A stretch of DNA of 56,056 bases from Gammaproteobacteria bacterium (GCA_011375345.1 DRLM01000053.1:1-56056), one strand, 5' to 3'. Shown: positions 46,596 through 55,410, counted from the stretch's first letter. Numbers and translations: made by a program. Notes: generated from the letters alone by a model not told the origin.

Positions 46596-47051
46596 ATGTC
46601 CATGTCGCCAATGACGCTGCGGCAGTATTCATCCATCGCCGCTGCGGCGTTGCTGCTGATTCTGCTGGCCGGTTGCGAAAAAGAAATCCCCGTCGAACAG
46701 TCCATTAAAGAAGTGAGCCGCCTGCTTGAAGTCCGCAAACAAGCCATTGACAACAAAGATCTCGATCTCTATGCCTCAATCATCCTGCCCGGCTACAGCG
46801 CCAGCGGCATACCCTTCGAGGCAGTGGTCAGCGACATGGAACGCTTGTTCTCCAGCGACGAGAAGATCGAGTTCCGGTACAAAAGAACAAGGCCGTCCAT
46901 CAAAGCCAATTCGGCGCGTGTCACCCAGATGATCGAATACCACTTTCTGCCATCGGGACGCAGCGTCAAGACCAGGGAAACCCTTGATCTGCGGCGGGTG
47001 GATGGGAAGTGGTATATCGCTTCGGGGATTGCGTTGGGAATGGGAGGATAG
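46596..47051 (+). CDS. Small lipoprotein, NTF2-like fold suspected
   Basis: A 151-residue lipoprotein: signal peptide with lipobox LLAGC (Cys about 27), then an alpha/beta chain (EQSIKEVSRLLEVRKQAIDN, DLYASIILPGYSASG) ending in a strand-rich half (SVKTRETLDLRRVDGKWYIA). The pattern of an N-terminal helix pair followed by strands ending VDGKWYIASG resembles SnoaL/DUF4440-type NTF2-like domains. No function can be given. ATG 46596 is preceded by AAGGAG about 12 bases upstream. Confidence 0.8.
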   Translation: MSMSPMTLRQYSSIAAAALLLILLAGCEKEIPVEQSIKEVSRLLEVRKQAIDNKDLDLYASIILPGYSASGIPFEAVVSDMERLFSSDEKIEFRYKRTRPSIKANSARVTQMIEYHFLPSGRSVKTRETLDLRRVDGKWYIASGIALGMGG

Positions 47052-47118
47052 CGCGGAACCTCGTTGCAGCATCCAAGAGACATCGTCTTGTTCCGGGGCA
47101 AGGGGGGCTGGACAGTTG

Positions 47119-47147
47119 CCTTTCTTAAAGGGCTCTGACCCCTTAAC
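47119..47147. repeat. REP-like element
   Basis: CCTTT-CTT-AAAGG hairpin (47119-47131) continuing as GCTCTGACCCCTTAA. This GGGTCAGAGCCCTTT motif is a frequent REP-type repeat in proteobacteria. One copy only is seen in the window. Confidence 0.55.
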
Positions 47148-47160
47148 CTTCCTGGGTTGC

Positions 47161-47694
47161 GGAAGGCCGGAAGGGTATTAGTATATTATAACTTGCTAAT
47201 ATTAATGACCCGGAATGTGTCTGTGAGGGGCGTGGATGCCTGCGTCATGACGGGCGGGGGCGGGATCCCTGGGATCGGGGTGCGTGTGCGGAATGTCTAA
47301 CAATGTAAGACTTGTTCGCCCCTGGCCGAAAAAGGTAAACTAGTGGCGCTTAAGTTCGGTACTGTAGCGAACGTTGGGCAAACCCTTCCGTAGCGAAGTG
47401 GTGTCAAGGGCAATCGGAATGCCCAGTGGTTTTTCGATGCCGGGCGCGGGCGTGCAAGACGCCTGGCCAATCAGCTTAAGGCCCTTTGGGCCGTCTTTCC
47501 TACGCATCATAAAACAGAGAACAACAATACCAGCGAAAGATTAATTCACGCGTTAGCTTGCAGTCATCACCGTGTGCCTTGGAGCCCACGCGCTTTACGA
47601 AACCTGCAGCTTGCACGCGGCAGATTGCAGGCATCCAGACGGACGAACGATTGAGGCGGGAACCTCCGGGGTTTTTGCATTGAGGTGAGGCCGA
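47161..47694. other. Non-coding stretch with serial hairpins before the WD40 gene
   Basis: No convincing ORF. It starts with an AT-rich island holding inverted ATTAG/CTAAT arms 14 bases apart (47177-47200). Then come hairpins in series: GTTCG/CGAAC (47354-47372), CTTC/GAAG (47385-47398), GGGCA/TGCCC (47408-47424), GGCGT/ACGCC (47449-47463) and GGCCC/GGGCC (47480-47492) followed by GTCTTTCC. A structured leader or small RNA is possible; I cannot match it to a known family. The final 200 bases lead into the ribosome-binding site GAGGTGAGG of the WD40 gene. Confidence 0.4.
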
Positions 47695-50600
47695 ATGGTT
47701 AGAATGAAGTGCGCTGGTCACCGGGGTGTTTGGGCCCGGGTCGGGTTTGTCTTGGGGCTTGGGGGCTTGCTGGTTGCGTTAGGCGCCTGTTCCGGCGGCA
47801 GCTCGGGTGGCGGCGAGTCCTCGGCGGCCATCAGGCTTCCTGCCGATAATCAACTGGCCGTGGACTTGCCGCTGTCCCTCACCGAGGCTAATCCGGTTTC
47901 CGCCGATTCCAACTGGCGGCCCACGGGTTTTTCTTTGCCCGAATTCAAGGCGATTTCAGTGTCCACCGGGGCGGCGACCCTGCCTTCCGATCCGGGCCAG
48001 ACTTCGTTCAACCTGATGTTTGACCCCTTCTTTGGTGAGGGCCAAAACAGTGCCACCCAAACCAACTGCCCCGGTCGGGGTCCGGAAGAACCCCCGTACA
48101 CCTTGCTTGCCAATGGCGCACTGCAGGGCCTGTGTTTCGCCCGCGCCATCCGCATCGCCCTGAAACGGGCGGTGTTCGATTACACCTCTTCCACCAGCAT
48201 TCTCACCAGCATCGCCCGCTATACGCCGCCCAATGCCGAGGGCACGGTGGTGGAGTACACCAACCCGGACGTGCAGACCAACAGCGGCACGGGTCTGTCC
48301 ATTCAATATAAATACCAGTGCGTGGCCAATTGTTCCGCGCCGGTGGATCAGCGTGATTACAGTTTTACCGTGGGTCTGGCGCCGTTGGCCGACAAGACCC
48401 GTCTGATCGGCCGCATGGACTGGACGTTGAAAGCCGACGGCAGCAGTTCCGGTAGCATGACCGTGACCCGCGATCTGATGCAGGGCCCGGCCTTTACCTG
48501 CAACCAGTCTGACTGCCGGCCGCCGCAGATTGAATTTCAGTTCCAGTCCGATCCCGGCGGGGTGGCGAAATCCTTTGTGATGAAATACGCCCCCATCAGT
48601 CAGGACGAGTTTCACCACGACGCCAGCGTGATCCGCATCCAGCGCATTCCTGCCACGGACACCGATCCGGCCCTGTGGGTGGTGCAGGGCACCATCGACT
48701 ATGCCCTGGAACTGGGAATCAATCCGGCGCGCGATTCTTTCACCTGGCACGCCTTTGTGGGGGGGGTCAATGCCAAGGTGCACTTCTCCGCGGTGGCGGA
48801 AGATGTGTTTGCGGGCGGCCGTGCCCTGTTCAACGCCGTGCTGGCGGACGACAGCCGCGGCGCCCTGACGCGCTCGGCGGACTTGCAGCCCGCTGACCTG
48901 AAAGGGTCCCATCTGTGGGCGGCCTACAAAAAATTGCTGAAAACAATTTATACCGAAGCGCTGTACACCTCTTTGGGTCTGAACACCGGCCGTTCTGCCA
49001 TCGTCTGGAATGGTGACGATGCCAATCTGGCCTTGTTGCCCAGCTTTACCGCCTCCGCCAGCGGCGAGGTCAATGCGGTGGCCGTCAGCGCTGACGGCCG
49101 GCGTCTGGCCAGCGGCGGCGCAGACGGCACTTTGCGCATTTTCGATATTGATCCCATGGGCGCGACTTTTGGCACCGAACTGCTGCAATGTTCGCCCCAC
49201 GGTGGTGCGGCGGTGCGCAGTGTGCAGTTTTCCGCTGACGGCAGCGAGGTGCTGACCGGCGGCGATGATGGCCGGGCCCTGCGCCTGGCCAGCAGCGACT
49301 GCAGCGAGCTTAAGGCGTTTACCCATGCGGCGGAGGGCTTGTGCCTTGCCCGCGTCCGGGCGGTGTACACGCCGGACGGCACGGGGGTGGTGAGCGCCAG
49401 TGAAGGCCGCAATGCCGCCACGGTATGGCACTGGCAGCTCGACGGCGTGCTGCTCGGCAGTCAGAAGCAATGGTTTATGCCGGTGGTGGAGGGGACTTTC
49501 GACCCCAATGGCACCACCTATTATTGTGGCAATCGCAGTTTCCGCAGCCTGGATATTGCCGCGGTACCGGGCGATCCCGGCCGCTTTCGGGTGCTCACCG
49601 CCTATTGGGACGCCACCGCGCGCCTGTGGGATCCCTCCCGCAACACCGAGCTGATTTTCCGCCACAGCGGTCCCAGCGACACCAGCACCCAGACGGTGGA
49701 TGTGCGGGCCGCCTTCAGCCCGGACGGCAGTGAGGTCTTTACCACTACCTCCCGCGGCACAGACAGTGCCCAGCTGGGCCTGTTTCATTGGGCGGCGGTG
49801 GATGCCTCCCCCGTGGGCGGACAGGAAATCCAAACGGCTTACAGTTATCAGGATCTCGCCGGCAGCAGTTATGACTTTCTCCACTTCAGCCCGGACGGTT
49901 CCCGTTTGTTGCTGGCCCTTGGGGGGTGGCATTATTTTTACAGCGTGCCTGCAACCCCCAGCACTCCGCTGACCCTGGTCAAAAGCGCCTATATTACTGC
50001 GCCCACCCGCGCTGCTTCATTTTACGGTCCGGGCAACGATGTGGTGTTCCTGGGCCGCAGCACCGGGGTGGTGGACACCTACAACCCCTTTGCCATGAAC
50101 CAGTTCCAGCCTTTCAACGGTCACCAGGGTGCCGCGTCGCGGGTATCGTTTTCCAGTGACGGCAACCGTCTGCTGACGGCGGGCCGTGATGGGACGGCGC
50201 GGCTGTGGAGTGTGCAGTTGGGCACGCCCTTGCAGGCCTTCATCGGCCACGGGCCGGATCCGGACAATTCCGCCCGCACCGGCGTCAACACCGCTTTTTT
50301 TGCCGACGGTGACACCAAGGTGGTGACTGCCGGGGTGGATCGCACCGCGCGGTTGTGGAATGCCACCACTGGTGCGGTGCTGCAAACCTACAGCGGTCAC
50401 ACGGGCGCGGTGAATTCGGCGGTGTTCGACCCGGCGTTCACCCGCTTGGTGACCGCCGGTGCCGACGGCAAGCTGATGCTGTGGGATCCCAGCGGCACGG
50501 TGCTGGCCACCCTCGCCAATGCCCATCCCGGCGGTGCGGCGTTTGCGGTGTTTTCTCCCGACGGCACCCGCCTGGCCAGCGGCGGCGCCGACGGGGTGGT

Positions 50601-51435
50601 GCGGATTTGGGATGCCACGGTAATGCCGCCGGCGGAACTGGGTTCATTCAATGCCGGCACGGCTGTCAATGTGGTGGACTTCGCTCCCGACGGCAGCAGG
50701 GTGGCGGCAGGCGCTAGCGATGGCTACGCATACGTGATCGGCGCCGACCCGGCCGATGGGGCGACCTTTGCCCAGCAAATCACCCGGGTCGCCCACGGCG
50801 GCCGGGTGCTCACCAGTTATTTTTCCCGCCATGACAACGGTGCTCAGCTGCTCACCACCCGGAGCGAAGGCTACAGCGGTAATGTCAACCTGGCGGCCTA
50901 TGCCTTCCAGTGGGACATCGACCCCGCCTCACCCAATTTCGGGACGCGCCTGATTGACCGCAACGACGGCAGCGGTTATGTGCAGAATCTGGGCACGGTT
51001 TTCGCCGCGGAAATGTCCGACGGCGGACGCTTCGTGGCGGCCGGCTCTGAAGGGGGCCGTTTTCAGGCGTCCTGGGTGGATTTCGATGGCCTGTGGGCCA
51101 GAAACAAGACCCAGTCGGCCATGGAACAGGGGCTGTGGGCTGACGAAAATGATGATGTCAACCCCTATTTCATGGAGCCCGTACAGACCAGCAGCGCGTC
51201 GGTGTGCTACGAAGTGGACGACCCTTTGGCCAACACCTGCAAGTCCACTTGTGCCGATATCGAGGGCGGTTGCTATATCTACGATGTGGAGTCCACCTAC
51301 CGGCATCAGGCCCGGGGCCTGGCCAGCAGCATCGACGAGACTCAGTACACCCGCTTGCGCACTATCCTCGATGGCCTGGCCGAACCCTGGTTTACCGAAA
51401 CTTTCACCGCCACCCCCATTCCCCCGGTGAATTGA
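47695..51435 (+). CDS. Large WD40-repeat lipoprotein
   Basis: A 1246-residue protein with a lipoprotein signal (LVALGAC, Cys about 32) and a Gly/Ser-rich tether (SGGSSGGGESS). Residues about 45-440 form a domain I do not recognise, with paired cysteines (NCPGRGP...LCFAR, QCVANCSAP, TCNQSDCRPP). From about residue 455 to 1130 I count some 14 WD40-type units, such as VNAVAVSADGRRLASGGADG and AVFSPDGTRLASGGADGVVR, enough for two seven-bladed propellers. The last 100 residues contain four close Cys (VCYEVDD...TCKSTCADIEGGC). It is probably attached to the outer membrane and binds proteins or other ligands; the function is unknown. ATG 47695 or 47704. Confidence 0.85.
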   Translation: MVRMKCAGHRGVWARVGFVLGLGGLLVALGACSGGSSGGGESSAAIRLPADNQLAVDLPLSLTEANPVSADSNWRPTGFSLPEFKAISVSTGAATLPSDPGQTSFNLMFDPFFGEGQNSATQTNCPGRGPEEPPYTLLANGALQGLCFARAIRIALKRAVFDYTSSTSILTSIARYTPPNAEGTVVEYTNPDVQTNSGTGLSIQYKYQCVANCSAPVDQRDYSFTVGLAPLADKTRLIGRMDWTLKADGSSSGSMTVTRDLMQGPAFTCNQSDCRPPQIEFQFQSDPGGVAKSFVMKYAPISQDEFHHDASVIRIQRIPATDTDPALWVVQGTIDYALELGINPARDSFTWHAFVGGVNAKVHFSAVAEDVFAGGRALFNAVLADDSRGALTRSADLQPADLKGSHLWAAYKKLLKTIYTEALYTSLGLNTGRSAIVWNGDDANLALLPSFTASASGEVNAVAVSADGRRLASGGADGTLRIFDIDPMGATFGTELLQCSPHGGAAVRSVQFSADGSEVLTGGDDGRALRLASSDCSELKAFTHAAEGLCLARVRAVYTPDGTGVVSASEGRNAATVWHWQLDGVLLGSQKQWFMPVVEGTFDPNGTTYYCGNRSFRSLDIAAVPGDPGRFRVLTAYWDATARLWDPSRNTELIFRHSGPSDTSTQTVDVRAAFSPDGSEVFTTTSRGTDSAQLGLFHWAAVDASPVGGQEIQTAYSYQDLAGSSYDFLHFSPDGSRLLLALGGWHYFYSVPATPSTPLTLVKSAYITAPTRAASFYGPGNDVVFLGRSTGVVDTYNPFAMNQFQPFNGHQGAASRVSFSSDGNRLLTAGRDGTARLWSVQLGTPLQAFIGHGPDPDNSARTGVNTAFFADGDTKVVTAGVDRTARLWNATTGAVLQTYSGHTGAVNSAVFDPAFTRLVTAGADGKLMLWDPSGTVLATLANAHPGGAAFAVFSPDGTRLASGGADGVVRIWDATVMPPAELGSFNAGTAVNVVDFAPDGSRVAAGASDGYAYVIGADPADGATFAQQITRVAHGGRVLTSYFSRHDNGAQLLTTRSEGYSGNVNLAAYAFQWDIDPASPNFGTRLIDRNDGSGYVQNLGTVFAAEMSDGGRFVAAGSEGGRFQASWVDFDGLWARNKTQSAMEQGLWADENDDVNPYFMEPVQTSSASVCYEVDDPLANTCKSTCADIEGGCYIYDVESTYRHQARGLASSIDETQYTRLRTILDGLAEPWFTETFTATPIPPVN

Positions 51436-51485
51436 CCGGTGCCATGCTAGACTGGCGTCCCCTCAGGAAACGGAGAACAACGACA

Positions 51486-51926
51486 GTGTCCAGCAGCGAG
51501 TTCAGCAAGCGAGCCGTGGGTCTGGTTTTGACGCTGGCTTCCAGCTTGGCCGGCGCCGCCCCCAATGTGGTGCCGGGCTTGTGGGAGACCACGGTGACGG
51601 TGCACGTGGAAGGTGGTTCTTTTCCCATGCCGGCCATCAAATCGCGCAAGTGCATCAACCAGAACGACCTGGTGCCCAACAGCGTCCAGTCCAACATGCG
51701 GTGTAACATGAGCGAACCCGAGGTGGACGGTAATGACGTGTCCTGGAAGGTGAACTGTGCCGACGAACGGGGCGAAATGACCGGCGAGGCGAAGATCACC
51801 TACGCCGGTGATCACTTCGAGGGCAATATGGACGTGTTGATCGAGGAAATCGGCGGTGACCGCAGCCTGAAAATGAAATACGTGATGCGCGGCATGCGCA
51901 TGCGGGCCTGCAATCAGGCCCGTTGA
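51486..51926 (+). CDS. DUF3617 exported protein
   Basis: A 146-residue protein with a signal peptide (about 1-25, VGLVLTLASSLAGAA) and a DUF3617 domain: PGLWETTVTVHVEGGSFPM, KSRKCINQNDLVPN, MRCNMSEPEVDGNDVSWKVN, and beta-strand pattern through to FEGNMDVLIEE. Three conserved Cys fit the family. GTG 51486 with GGAG about ten bases upstream is preferred; in-frame ATG 51444 would lengthen the N-terminus by 14 residues. It lies 50 bases after the WD40 gene. The function of DUF3617 is unknown. Confidence 0.85.
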   Translation: MSSSEFSKRAVGLVLTLASSLAGAAPNVVPGLWETTVTVHVEGGSFPMPAIKSRKCINQNDLVPNSVQSNMRCNMSEPEVDGNDVSWKVNCADERGEMTGEAKITYAGDHFEGNMDVLIEEIGGDRSLKMKYVMRGMRMRACNQAR

Positions 51927-51938
51927 GGACGGTCTGTT

Positions 51939-52781
51939 TCAGTGTCCGCGTTGCCGGCGGGCGGGTTCTTTGGCGCTGGCGATGATCTTGGCAACGGCGA
52001 TGCCGGTGGCGAAATAGAATTCCTGCTCCATCAGGGGGCTGTCGGAAAAGGTGGCGCCGCTGAGTGAGTCCAGCCGGGCGAATACCCCGATCCAGTACCC
52101 CCGCGTTCTTTTTTGCATGGCCAGGGTGACCCGGCTGCCGGCATAGCCGGCAGCCGGATGGTACTCGGGGCGGGCGGCGCTGGCGTGGGTGGCGGCTACC
52201 TCGTAGAAATACTCGTGGTAGCTTTTGTCGCCGAACAGCGGGCCGAGGGACAGCGAGAATGACCACGGTCCGCTGTGGCGGCCATTGAACTTGAGATATT
52301 CCACATAGGGGCTGAACACCCACCCTGCGTGATCCACATGTTTCCGGTCAAAGGCCAGGGCGGCTCGTACCGGCAGGCGCAGCCAGAGGGCGTGTCCGCG
52401 TGGCTTGAGTGGGCCCAGCCTGATATCCAGCGACGGGCCTATCTCCACGGTGGGGTCCAGGCTGGGCATGCCGCGACGGGCGGTATCGGCATCCTCGGGT
52501 ACGGGCACGCCGCCGGCCAGGCTGACATCCGCTTCCAGCCGGGGGGAACGAAACAGCAGGCCGTGGACCCCCTCTTCATCCACTTGCAGGCGCTCGCCGT
52601 GGTATTGCACGAACGGAAAAGGCAGGGCGTAGGCGGTTACGCTCTGGGCGCCGCGGTAGTGGGGCAGCACCACGCCGCCCGCACCGACGCCCAGCTCCCA
52701 CAGCGGCAGCCCGCCGGCGCCGGCGGGCAACGGGCTGAGTGCCGCCACCAGGGCCAGGAGCAGTGCGCGGCGGCACGTCAC
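51939..52781 (-). CDS. MipA/OmpV-family outer-membrane protein
   Basis: A 280-residue protein with a signal peptide (about 1-22) and the MipA/OmpV pattern: LGVGAGGVVLPHYRGAQSVT, ALPFPFVQYHGERLQVDEEG, repeated beta-hairpins, and YWIGVFARLDSLSGATFSDS near the end. The family forms outer-membrane beta barrels; some members scaffold murein enzymes, others respond to salt. The C-terminus lacks a classic terminal Phe, ending in a charged Arg/Gln stretch. It starts four bases from the end of the dehydrogenase gene upstream, so it is probably in the same transcript. Confidence 0.88.
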   Translation of the reverse strand: MTCRRALLLALVAALSPLPAGAGGLPLWELGVGAGGVVLPHYRGAQSVTAYALPFPFVQYHGERLQVDEEGVHGLLFRSPRLEADVSLAGGVPVPEDADTARRGMPSLDPTVEIGPSLDIRLGPLKPRGHALWLRLPVRAALAFDRKHVDHAGWVFSPYVEYLKFNGRHSGPWSFSLSLGPLFGDKSYHEYFYEVAATHASAARPEYHPAAGYAGSRVTLAMQKRTRGYWIGVFARLDSLSGATFSDSPLMEQEFYFATGIAVAKIIASAKEPARRQRGH

Positions 52782-52784
52782 GGT

Positions 52785-53978
52785 TTACAGCGCCTGTTCC
52801 AGCGCTTGGTGCAACTCGGCGTCCGTCAACACCACGGGATTGGTTTTCATGCTGCTGCCGCGGCTGTGGGCGATGATTTTGGGGAAATCCGCCGACCGGA
52901 GGCGGAAGTCCCCCAGGCGGGGCAGGGACACCCGGCGGGTCCAGTCTTCCAACAGTTTCACCAGGGCGTTTGTGGCGGCGCCGGGGTCGGGATGGTCGCG
53001 TCCGCTGAGGAGTCGGGCCACGTCGGCGTATTTTCCCAGGGCCGGGTGGTCCGGTGCCCGGTCCCTGAGGGCTTGCAGATTGACCGCCGTGCAGGGGGCC
53101 AGCAGGCGGCCGCAGACCACCCCGTGGGGAATGGGGAAAAAGGCTCCAAGGGGGGAGGCAAGCCCGTGCACCGCCCCCAGCCCCGCCTGGGCCAGGGTGA
53201 TACCGGACAGCAGCGCCCCATAGGCCAGGGCAGTGCGGCCGGCGGCGGCCTGACTGTTGTCCTCCAAGGCGGGAAACAGACCCTGGCCGAGGCGGGCTAT
53301 GCCATCGCGGGCCAGGGCGTCGGACACCGCGTGGGCGCGGCTGGAGACATAAGACTCGATCAACTGGGTGAGCGCGTCCAGGGCGTTGGCGGCCAGCAGC
53401 GGCTTGGGGCAGGTGGCCAGCAGTGCCGGATCCACTACCGCGTCCACAGGCACCAGGCGCTCGTCGCGAAAGGATTTTTTAAAGCCCTCGGGCCCGATCA
53501 CGCTGAGCACCGCGTTCTTGGTGGCCTCGGAGCCGGTGCCGGCTGTGGTGGGAACGGCGATGAAGGGCAGGGCGGGACCCTGGTAGGGGCGCCCTCTGCC
53601 CACGCCTTCCAGATAATCCATCACCGAATCGCCGCTGGGGAGCAGCCCGGCCACTGCCTTGGCGGCATCCAGCACGCTGCCGCCCCCGATGCCCACCACC
53701 AGCTCCAGGCCCATGCCGTGATAACGCGCCACCAGCGCGTCCACTGTGGCCGGGCTGGGTTCGCCGGATACGGTTTCGTGATGCCAGTGCAGGCCGGCGG
53801 CACGCAGCCCGTCCAACAGGGCTTGGAAGTGGGGCGAGGCCGGAAAAGCGGTGCGGCTGGTGATGAGCAGAAGGCGGGAACCTTGTGCCGCCACCAGGGC
53901 CGGCAGCGCCTGGATCTGTCCCGTGCCAAAATGGATGCGGGGCAGGCGCGAGAGCTGAAACGGGCGCGGCGGGATCAT
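52785..53978 (-). CDS. Iron-containing alcohol dehydrogenase family protein
   Basis: A 397-residue group III dehydrogenase. NAD-binding residues lie in GIGGGSVLDAAKAVAG and PTTAGTGSEATKNAVLS. The metal-ligand positions read Asp in NALDALTQLIESY, Gln in place of the first His, and His in GAVHGLASPLG and PIPHGVVCG. The Gln substitution occurs in part of the family, so the bound metal may differ. It probably reduces an aldehyde or oxidises an alcohol; the substrate is unknown. It overlaps the upstream LsrG-like gene by four bases. Confidence 0.92.
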   Translation of the reverse strand: MIPPRPFQLSRLPRIHFGTGQIQALPALVAAQGSRLLLITSRTAFPASPHFQALLDGLRAAGLHWHHETVSGEPSPATVDALVARYHGMGLELVVGIGGGSVLDAAKAVAGLLPSGDSVMDYLEGVGRGRPYQGPALPFIAVPTTAGTGSEATKNAVLSVIGPEGFKKSFRDERLVPVDAVVDPALLATCPKPLLAANALDALTQLIESYVSSRAHAVSDALARDGIARLGQGLFPALEDNSQAAAGRTALAYGALLSGITLAQAGLGAVHGLASPLGAFFPIPHGVVCGRLLAPCTAVNLQALRDRAPDHPALGKYADVARLLSGRDHPDPGAATNALVKLLEDWTRRVSLPRLGDFRLRSADFPKIIAHSRGSSMKTNPVVLTDAELHQALEQAL

Positions 53979-54277
53979 TCGCTGACCACGGGAAACAGGC
54001 CGCTGTAGGGCTCCCCCCGGCGCGGCTCCGCCATCCAGCCGGCCACCGTTTCGCGCCAGCTGAGGTAGTGTTGCGTTTTCTTGTGGGCGGCGGCGTCCGC
54101 CTCGCTGCGATAGGCCTCGTACAGAATGAACGACTGCGGGTCGGTGGCATCCTGGAGCACATCAAAGCGCAGATTGCCCGGTTCCTGCACCGAGGCGTAA
54201 TGATTGAGTCTGGTGGCCGCAATAAAGTCGTTCACATGCTCCGCTTTGACGCGCACGTGCACCAGCGTGACTTTCAT
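53975..54277 (-). CDS. LsrG-like antibiotic-biosynthesis-monooxygenase-fold protein
   Basis: A 100-residue ferredoxin-like dimeric barrel protein: MKVTLVHVRVKAEHVNDFIA, VQEPGNLRFDVLQD, FILYEAYRSEADAAAHKKTQ. The pattern closely follows E. coli LsrG, which acts on phospho-AI-2, but the family also includes quinol monooxygenases. ATG 54277 has AAGGAG six bases upstream; the longer frame is spurious. It is the first gene of a three-gene minus-strand unit with the dehydrogenase and MipA/OmpV. No other lsr genes are present, so an AI-2 role is unproven. Confidence 0.88.
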   Translation of the reverse strand: MKVTLVHVRVKAEHVNDFIAATRLNHYASVQEPGNLRFDVLQDATDPQSFILYEAYRSEADAAAHKKTQHYLSWRETVAGWMAEPRRGEPYSGLFPVVSE

Positions 54278-54422
54278 GGTGTTCTCCTTATCAAGTGTCG
54301 GGGCAGCGTTTCCGGGCCCGCCTATGATGGGAATTTCCCCGGCGCCTTGCAAGCGCCCCAGCCGGGCGGCGTGGTACCATTGGCACGGTTTTCTCTGAAG
54401 ACTGACCGAGAAGGATTTGCAC

Positions 54423-54767
54423 ATGTCGGACTGCCTGTTTTGCAAAATGGTCGCCGGTGAGATCAAGCCCGATGTGGTTTATGAAGACGATGACGTGCTG
54501 GCGTTCAAAGATATCAATCCGCAAGCGCCGGTTCACGTGCTCGTGGTGCCGAAGCAGCACATTGCCACCCTCAATGATCTGAAGCTGGAACACGGGCCTC
54601 TGGTGGGGCGGTTGTATCTGGCGGCGAAGCGCGTGGCGGAGGAACAGGGCATTGCCACGGAGGGATACCGCACGCTGATAAACTGCAATGAGGCGGCGGG
54701 TCAGACGGTGTTTCACCTGCATCTGCACGTTTTGGGTGGGCGCAGGATGGGGTGGCCGCCCGGTTGA
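54423..54767 (+). CDS. HIT-family nucleotide hydrolase (HinT type)
   Basis: A 114-residue HIT protein. Zinc-site Cys pair is in CLFCKMVAGEI; the core includes DDDVLAFKDINPQAPVHVLV and the catalytic HxHxHxx signature HLHLHVLGGR near the C-terminus. Members hydrolyse purine nucleoside phosphoramidates. ATG 54423 lies a few bases after GAGAAGGA. It is divergent from the LsrG-like gene. Confidence 0.95.
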   Translation: MSDCLFCKMVAGEIKPDVVYEDDDVLAFKDINPQAPVHVLVVPKQHIATLNDLKLEHGPLVGRLYLAAKRVAEEQGIATEGYRTLINCNEAAGQTVFHLHLHVLGGRRMGWPPG

Positions 54768-54882
54768 CAGCAGTGCCCGGTGGGTCCCGCCCGGAATATT
54801 GGCGGGCGGTGGCAACGGCTCGGGGGCACTCCCACTCCGCGCCCCGCGGGGAGGCTTTGCCCCCCCAATATTTGAGAAGGCG

Positions 54883-55410
54883 CTAGCCCGAGGTGCCGTT
54901 GCCGCGTTTTGATTCGCCGTAGTGCGTTTCCAGCAGTGTGGTCAAAGACGCTTTCATGTGTTCCACGCCTTCGCCTGATTTGGCTGAGATGGGCAGCACT
55001 TCGCTTTGAAAATGAGTCTGAATGTCCGCCACCGGCAGCACATTGGGCAGGTCCCGTTTGTTGGCGCAGATGATATGGGGCAGGCCCTGATCGATCATCT
55101 CCTGCTCAATAACACGGGCGCGGGGTGGCACGCCTTCTGCGACCGCCAGCTCACTGTCCACCAGCAAGATGCCGACGTGGGCGCCCCTGGCGATGACCCG
55201 GCGGACGAATTCGAACCGGGGTTGGCCCGGTGTGCCGAAAAAATGAAGCGAATAACCCGCAAGGGTGTGAATGCCGAAATCCAGCCCGACGGTGATGGCG
55301 TGCCCCTCCCGGGACTGTGTTTCCACGCCTTTTGCCGCGGGTGCGAAGAGTCGCACCAAAGTTGTTTTTCCGCTGTTTCCTTCTCCGAAAACCACAACCT
55401 TTATATTCAT
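54883..55410 (-). CDS. Small Ras-like GTPase, COG2229/MglA-related (lone)
   Basis: A 175-residue GTPase. P-loop GEGNSGKTTLV lies near residue 9; a Thr in the switch I region (HAITVGLDFG), the G3 segment FFGTPGQPRF with Pro in place of the usual residue, ANKRDL for guanine specificity and ISAKSGEGV as G5. It matches the bacterial COG2229/MglA-related group. These GTPases usually sit beside a Roadblock/longin-type protein, but none is nearby, so partner and process are unknown. The last residues (SKRGNGTSG) are flexible. The 115 bases before HIT contain a GC hairpin but no gene. Confidence 0.85.
   Translation of the reverse strand: MNIKVVVFGEGNSGKTTLVRLFAPAAKGVETQSREGHAITVGLDFGIHTLAGYSLHFFGTPGQPRFEFVRRVIARGAHVGILLVDSELAVAEGVPPRARVIEQEMIDQGLPHIICANKRDLPNVLPVADIQTHFQSEVLPISAKSGEGVEHMKASLTTLLETHYGESKRGNGTSG

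Noticed and set aside
47375-47440. Resemblance of GGGCAAACC plus hairpin to a c-di-GMP-I riboswitch
   Set aside because: The downstream GACGCAAAGCC and tetraloop-receptor parts are missing; similarity is limited to one short segment.
47956-49932. 658-residue minus-strand ORF in the WD40 gene
   Set aside because: Shadow frame; the plus strand has WD40 repeats and a lipobox.
52275-54008. 577-residue plus-strand ORF over MipA/OmpV and the dehydrogenase
   Set aside because: Shadow frame opposite two recognised genes with matched ribosome-binding sites.
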